Shown here piece by piece: positions 59,925 to 64,000 of a stretch of DNA of 64,000 nt. Below the pieces are notes generated by a model, which made no database searches, was not told where the DNA came from, and was given only the letters and a program-made list of their open reading frames with translations. The DNA is from Agaricus subrufescens (taxonomy: Eukaryota > Basidiomycota > Agaricomycetes > Agaricales > Agaricaceae). How positions within the stretch are numbered: position 1 is the first letter of the stretch; every line of letters begins with the position of its first letter. The translations under genes and the position numbers were made by a program. Location of the stretch: contig CM057057.1 in NCBI GenBank assembly GCA_029945375.1, positions 2,728,001-2,792,000 on the forward strand, in the 5' to 3' direction.

Positions 59925-61917
59925 TCAGATGTCATTCCAACCACCCTCGTCCAACTTGTAGGAGGCTTCACTTTCCGGTCTGTCAGGACTATCAACGAGT
60001 TTGGCAACACGTTCCTCGGCACGACCTATTGAAAAGAATGGCGATAAATTACCATGCAGTGAGAAAGATGACTTGATTCGTGCCCTTCCGTAAATAAAGC
60101 CGGGTAGCGGAAGCATGGGAAAGGATGTGTCCCCCAATAGGTTTCAATGCGCCCCCAGCAACAAATGTCATGGTAGCGCCAGGGTCCGCTGAGAGTGGAG
60201 TAAGATGTTCGTCAAAAACGAGGCCTTACGCGAGGAAAAAATTTTAAGAATACATTGCACTTGGTTGGTGAGAAGAATGGCAACCTAATAGCCAGTGAGT
60301 GAGAATTATGGAGCTGATGTGGGAAGACACTCACGTTGTACTCCTCGGAAAGCTTCGTGAGTTTAGACAACATCTAAGCAACATTGCATTAATGGCTAAT
60401 GTCAACAAGGAATTCTGAATCTTGACCTGTGCCAGCTGAGTACAACGTGTTAGCACACCGGTGAACCACTCCTTGCAACATAACTAACCTTTTGTTGTCT
60501 TTCGCTGAGTTCTCCTCTGCCTGAGTAGTCCACTCGGAACAATGCCATAATACTGTCCACAATCTTAAAACGGTCAGCGGGTCAAAGTGAATTAACACTA
60601 GAATCTACCAAAAGCCGAAAATCCTTGTCCTCAGCGAAGCGTAAGGAACACTCATTTATGAGTTCCATCTATAGGCCATGGTTAGATAGTTGATAGAAGA
60701 TTATTACGATGGCAAATACTTGATGCTCGCTATTAAATGCGCGTGCTGGAGATGGCTCGTTATTCGGACTATTATCGGAATAGCGGGACCGACCATAGAG
60801 GATGTTCTCCAGTGCTACGGCACCGTCAACACCAAATCTATCAGCTATGGCCCTGATACGATCGGGGCGGAATGTTCCTTGGTATGGTTACCATTTAATG
60901 TCATACTAGGTACACCACCTAATGAGAATTCACCTTCCGTATCAATATAAGCAACCTAACGTTTGCCGCAGTTGAACGGTTGAATACATTTGGCGGATGG
61001 ATGAAACACACCTTTCCCGCCGCACCGCCCAGTTCAGGAGGCAACTGAGTTACCACACTCATTGTATGTGCCAGCTGGGTCTTTCCGGTCCGAAATTCTC
61101 CATAAACTTGTTGGCGGTCAGTAGATGTAAGTGTTAATTAGCATATATGCTAGCCTTCAGATATCGATTGCGACATAAGTCCTCCTGGAGGGAAAGAAGT
61201 TGCTATACGGTTCACTTTAGGTAAATGCAACTCACCGCCTAAGATAGCATCGACAGATTTGCTTCCAGTGCTAACAAGGTGAACTCTTTTCCGTCGATCT
61301 TGTACCTCGATTCCCGTGGCGAAAGATGAGCCCTTTTATTAACATACTGAGCCCAAACGGAGACCGAAAACAGAAGTCACCGACCAAGATCTTATGGACA
61401 GCTTCCTGATAGGTAAAAGATAATGAATATCCGTCGGAGGTACGAAGATCGTACTGACCTTGATTTTTTCGACCTTGGCCTCGGACATCCCCTATACAAA
61501 TGGTTTTGGTTATTCAGATATCAGAGGCTACTAAATATATGATCTCCGTCAACCTTGATTTTCAAAAGTTGCCGTCTGGTTGTCATATTGACTCCAGATA
61601 CGGTGTTGATAGCGGCTGACTAGACGACATAAGTATCAACGATGGTGAGTGGCCTAAACGCAGTCACTTTGAGCTTGAGTATATCCTGCACGTTGATACC
61701 CTGTCATATAATCAGTCAAGCATATAAATCGAGGCAAAAAATAGCGCCAGACATGTTGCTGTAGCTCGTCAACAGAGTCGAAGAATGGTGTCTGAAGAAG
61801 TGCGTTCGAGTTCAAAGCGTTAGTCAACATCGAGAAGCTCACATCGTCTTCCTCTGCAACAGGACTAGGAGCGCGCGAGGCAATGGACGGAACAGAGGGA
61901 GCGCGACGTGGTGCCAT
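59925..61917 (-). CDS. DMC1: Meiotic recombinase DMC1
   Basis: A RecA-family strand-exchange protein used in meiosis. Many small exons give [31 protein letters not shown] with the helix-hairpin-helix region ([15 protein letters not shown]), [20 protein letters not shown] and Walker [47 protein letters not shown] and Walker [18 protein letters not shown] with [10 protein letters not shown] follow. ILLTNQ, then [20 protein letters not shown] and an end [17 protein letters not shown] complete it. [12 protein letters not shown] and SERQQK distinguish DMC1 from RAD51 (which has DSATALYRTD). Roughly 14 introns, the densest in the window. Confidence 0.92.
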
Positions 61918-62106
61918 AGCAAAAGCAGTAGGTTGATAGGAATACGGGACTGGGCAACGGTTAAATAGAACAAAAATTAATACCACGTGAATGCATATAT
62001 CCAACGGTACATGAAAGCGCGATTCCGTGCAGCGACCTATATAATACAAGACATATAACGAACGGATTGCGTACAGGCAGTCATGATACAGAATTTGAAA
62101 AACATA

Positions 62107-63492
62107 CTAGTCAACGACCAGAGTGCCGCGGGCTCTCCGGAGACGGTCTTCCAACCCTCCCTCGCCGCTGTACACTTTCTTGTAATCTGCGCTCATGAAG
62201 TTTCCTACGCCGCCAGATTTGGCAGATTTAGCCCGTTCCTCTTCCTCCCTCGCCAGCTCCGCTTTTTCTTGTTCTAATAACTTTGCCAATCGTTTCTTGC
62301 GCTCATCCTGCATACTTGAAGCATTGGAAGTCATAGCAGCCAAACGTGCAGCTCGTTCTTCTGCGGAAGCCACTGTGTTCTTTTCAGGTAGACGAGCCTG
62401 ACGAGGTGGTGTACGAGACCGGGGAGGTGAAGGGCGGTCTACATGGTGGCGAGGTGCGCGAGAGTTGCCGTTCGAGGGGCTAGGACTCCTCGAACGCCTG
62501 CCATTATGGTACCTGGGGCTTCGACTCCTGTAATATGGTCTGGACGAGAATACGTCATGCCTGGGTCGATCCCTTCCTCTGTCACCGCGCGCGGGACTTC
62601 GACCACCTTCTCGTCGGCGTGGTTCGGGACTGTACTGTCTGATCGTCCGGTCTCTGCGTTCATTATAGCGTGGTGAACGATGAAAATCACGGTCACGACT
62701 CCTCGAGCGTCGAGAATAGGGGCTCGGGGACCGCCTTGATTCATAAGGACTCCGAGAATGCGAGCGTCTTCGCTCTCGCGGGCTTAGTGATCGTGAACTC
62801 CTTTCACGCCGGTGTTTCCGTTCACTCTTGAGTTTCTTACGCTCTTCTTTCTCTCTTTTCCTCTCCTTTTTATCCTTCTTCGGCTTGATACCGTTTCTCT
62901 CTTGCATTTCTCGTAGGCGCAAGGGATTGGAGATGAGAGCCTGATATGCAGCCTGCTCCTGCTGCTTGATGGCAAGCAATGGGTCTTCTCGAATCTTGGC
63001 CGAAATATCGCGAGCTGTGTTGGCATTTTGGACTGCGATAAAGTTCTTGTGAGATGCGCCCAGCTAAAACTATACTGTAAACGGGGTTATATCAGCACTG
63101 AAGACAGTCAACACACCTTGGCATTGTCATCGGCAGTCAACATTTTGTCAACTCTCTTTTTTCCGAGGAGATAGTCCTCCAGATCATTTGGATTCTGACT
63201 ACTTCCCGTTGCTGGCGTCGTATACATCCACTCTAGCTTTTCCTGCCGTTTCTTTCCCGTCTGCTCTTCCTGTAGCCGCTGAAGATCCTGGAGTTGACGT
63301 TCTTCTTCTTTTTCCTTTCGAAGCTGGTCAAGCTTCTTTTTCTCCTCGAGCTGTGGGAAGAATTCAGCGAGAGTTGTGAGAAGAGAGAAGATGGAGACAT
63401 GCCGCTTTCTTTTCCTCGAGCCAGACCCGCTCCTGGTTCTTCAACAGGAGCGGGTGCCAGGACTTTTTCATGTTCAAGTCTCCGCCACCCAT
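62107..63492 (-). CDS. CWC25: Spliceosome factor CWC25
   Basis: A step-I splicing factor. The start [20 protein letters not shown] with [10 protein letters not shown] is the conserved Cwf/CWC25 N-terminus. [28 protein letters not shown] and [19 protein letters not shown] follow. After an intron near 63110-63070 come [19 protein letters not shown] and [20 protein letters not shown]. The C-terminal half is a long Arg/Ser domain ([12 protein letters not shown] and similar) and ends [15 protein letters not shown] then [13 protein letters not shown]. The RS tail is longer than in yeast, as in animals. Confidence 0.9.
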
Positions 63493-63683
63493 TTTGAATA
63501 GCTGCGATGGATCAGGGGGAACAGTAGTGGTGGTGGTGGTTAGAGTGGAGTGTGGTTGTCACTTAGAGTCACTGTACAGGAAGCGGAGAGTCACGTGGAA
63601 GCACAGTGCGTGGAATGTGAGAAGGACATTTGGCAGAAACGCAGCTGGTTGGCGAATGGCCCAGCCAGCAGATCACCGAGACT

Positions 63684-64000
63684 ATGGCGAACCACATCAC
63701 TCAGGTGCTGACGCTGATTCGCCGACACTTCCTGCGTCTGTCTTCCCATTCTTCCCCCGGCCCTGCTAACATGTTCCGTGCCTATCCCAGACCGACCAGA
63801 TCCATCTATGCGCTCACACGCGAGGAGATCGCCAGGGGCCTAGCCAACCGCTTCGTGCATTCGCGCACCTATATCTTTCTATACCTTGGGATGGCTGCGC
63901 TCTCAGTGACGACCGTCGTCCTTAGTCTAACCGACGGGTGCCCTGGCCTCGCGTTCTATATCTTGGAAATCATCATCAACACCACGATGATCCTCGAAGT
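63684..64000 (+). CDS. Membrane protein, ion-channel-like, cut by window edge
   Basis: Only the N-terminus is present. From MANHITQVLTLIRRHFLRLS or from MFRAYPRPTRSIYALTREEI (63771), the chain reads IARGLANRFVHSRTYIFLYL, GMAALSVTTVVLSLTDGCPG and LAFYILEIIINTTMILEV, giving two hydrophobic spans before the edge. The second span ending NTTMILEV resembles S2 of fungal ion-transport-domain (voltage-sensor-type) proteins. That assignment is tentative without the pore region. Divergent from CWC25 with about 190 bp between starts. Confidence 0.55.
   Translation, partial: MANHITQVLTLIRRHFLRLSSHSSPGPANMFRAYPRPTRSIYALTREEIARGLANRFVHSRTYIFLYLGMAALSVTTVVLSLTDGCPGLAFYILEIIINTTMILE

Noticed and set aside
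59925..61917. RAD51 rather than DMC1
   Set aside because: [12 protein letters not shown] and SERQQK are DMC1-type residues; RAD51 has DSATALYRTD at this place.

Overview
This window is nuclear DNA of a filamentous basidiomycete, most likely an Agaricomycete. Nearly every gene is split by several short introns of about 45-60 nt with GT...AG borders. Gene density is high, about one gene per 2 kb. The gene set is fungal: PacC/Rim101, TAF1 without bromodomains, SED5, DMC1, CFD1 and a MAPEG-type glutathione transferase. No bacterial features, CRISPR arrays, tRNAs or rRNAs were seen. I could not fix the genus.

Layout. 1-4.7 kb is gene-poor. It holds a decayed secreted phosphoesterase pseudogene flanked by two diverged direct repeats. 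4.7-9.1 kb carries an ankyrin/CCCH zinc-finger protein and glycerol-3-phosphate dehydrogenase. 9.15-13.72 kb is a complete DNA transposon with perfect 22-bp terminal inverted repeats and a perfect 8-bp target duplication. It encodes one spliced protein joining a Ulp1-type SUMO protease to a zinc-finger/hAT transposase. It sits in the short divergent promoter between GPD1 and SED5. 13.9-22.3 kb has SED5, a NOP6-like RRM protein, a Ser/Pro-rich unknown, a MAPEG glutathione transferase assembled from very small exons, and the RRB1 ribosome-assembly WD40 protein. 22.3-27.7 kb has a PA28/REG-type proteasome activator, also in small exons, and TAF1. 28.5-33.4 kb has PacC and an unusually long upstream region packed with GCCAAG, the known PacC binding core. 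33.4-48.9 kb runs through a myosin-type light chain, an SDR reductase, a GPI-type PLC-like protein, UTP11, a FAR1-like zinc-finger protein, an LSB5-like VHS/GAT adaptor, mitochondrial seryl-tRNA synthetase, an RFC clamp-loader subunit, CFD1 and an unknown protein with an RRM-like end. 49.7-64 kb has a multi-RRM protein, RPB6, an Hst3/4-type sirtuin, secreted RNase T2, the meiotic recombinase DMC1, splicing factor CWC25 and the start of a membrane protein cut by the window edge.

Most genes are housekeeping (ribosome assembly: NOP6, RRB1, UTP11; transcription: TAF1, RPB6; DNA replication and recombination: RFC, DMC1, sirtuin) and do not form one pathway. The unusual elements are the Ulp1-hAT transposon and its insertion site, the PacC promoter cluster, the fungal PA28 gene, and very tight gene borders (start codons 16 bp apart; convergent stop codons 14 bp apart). 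Exon borders come from reading splice signals by eye, and single borders may be off by a few bases.
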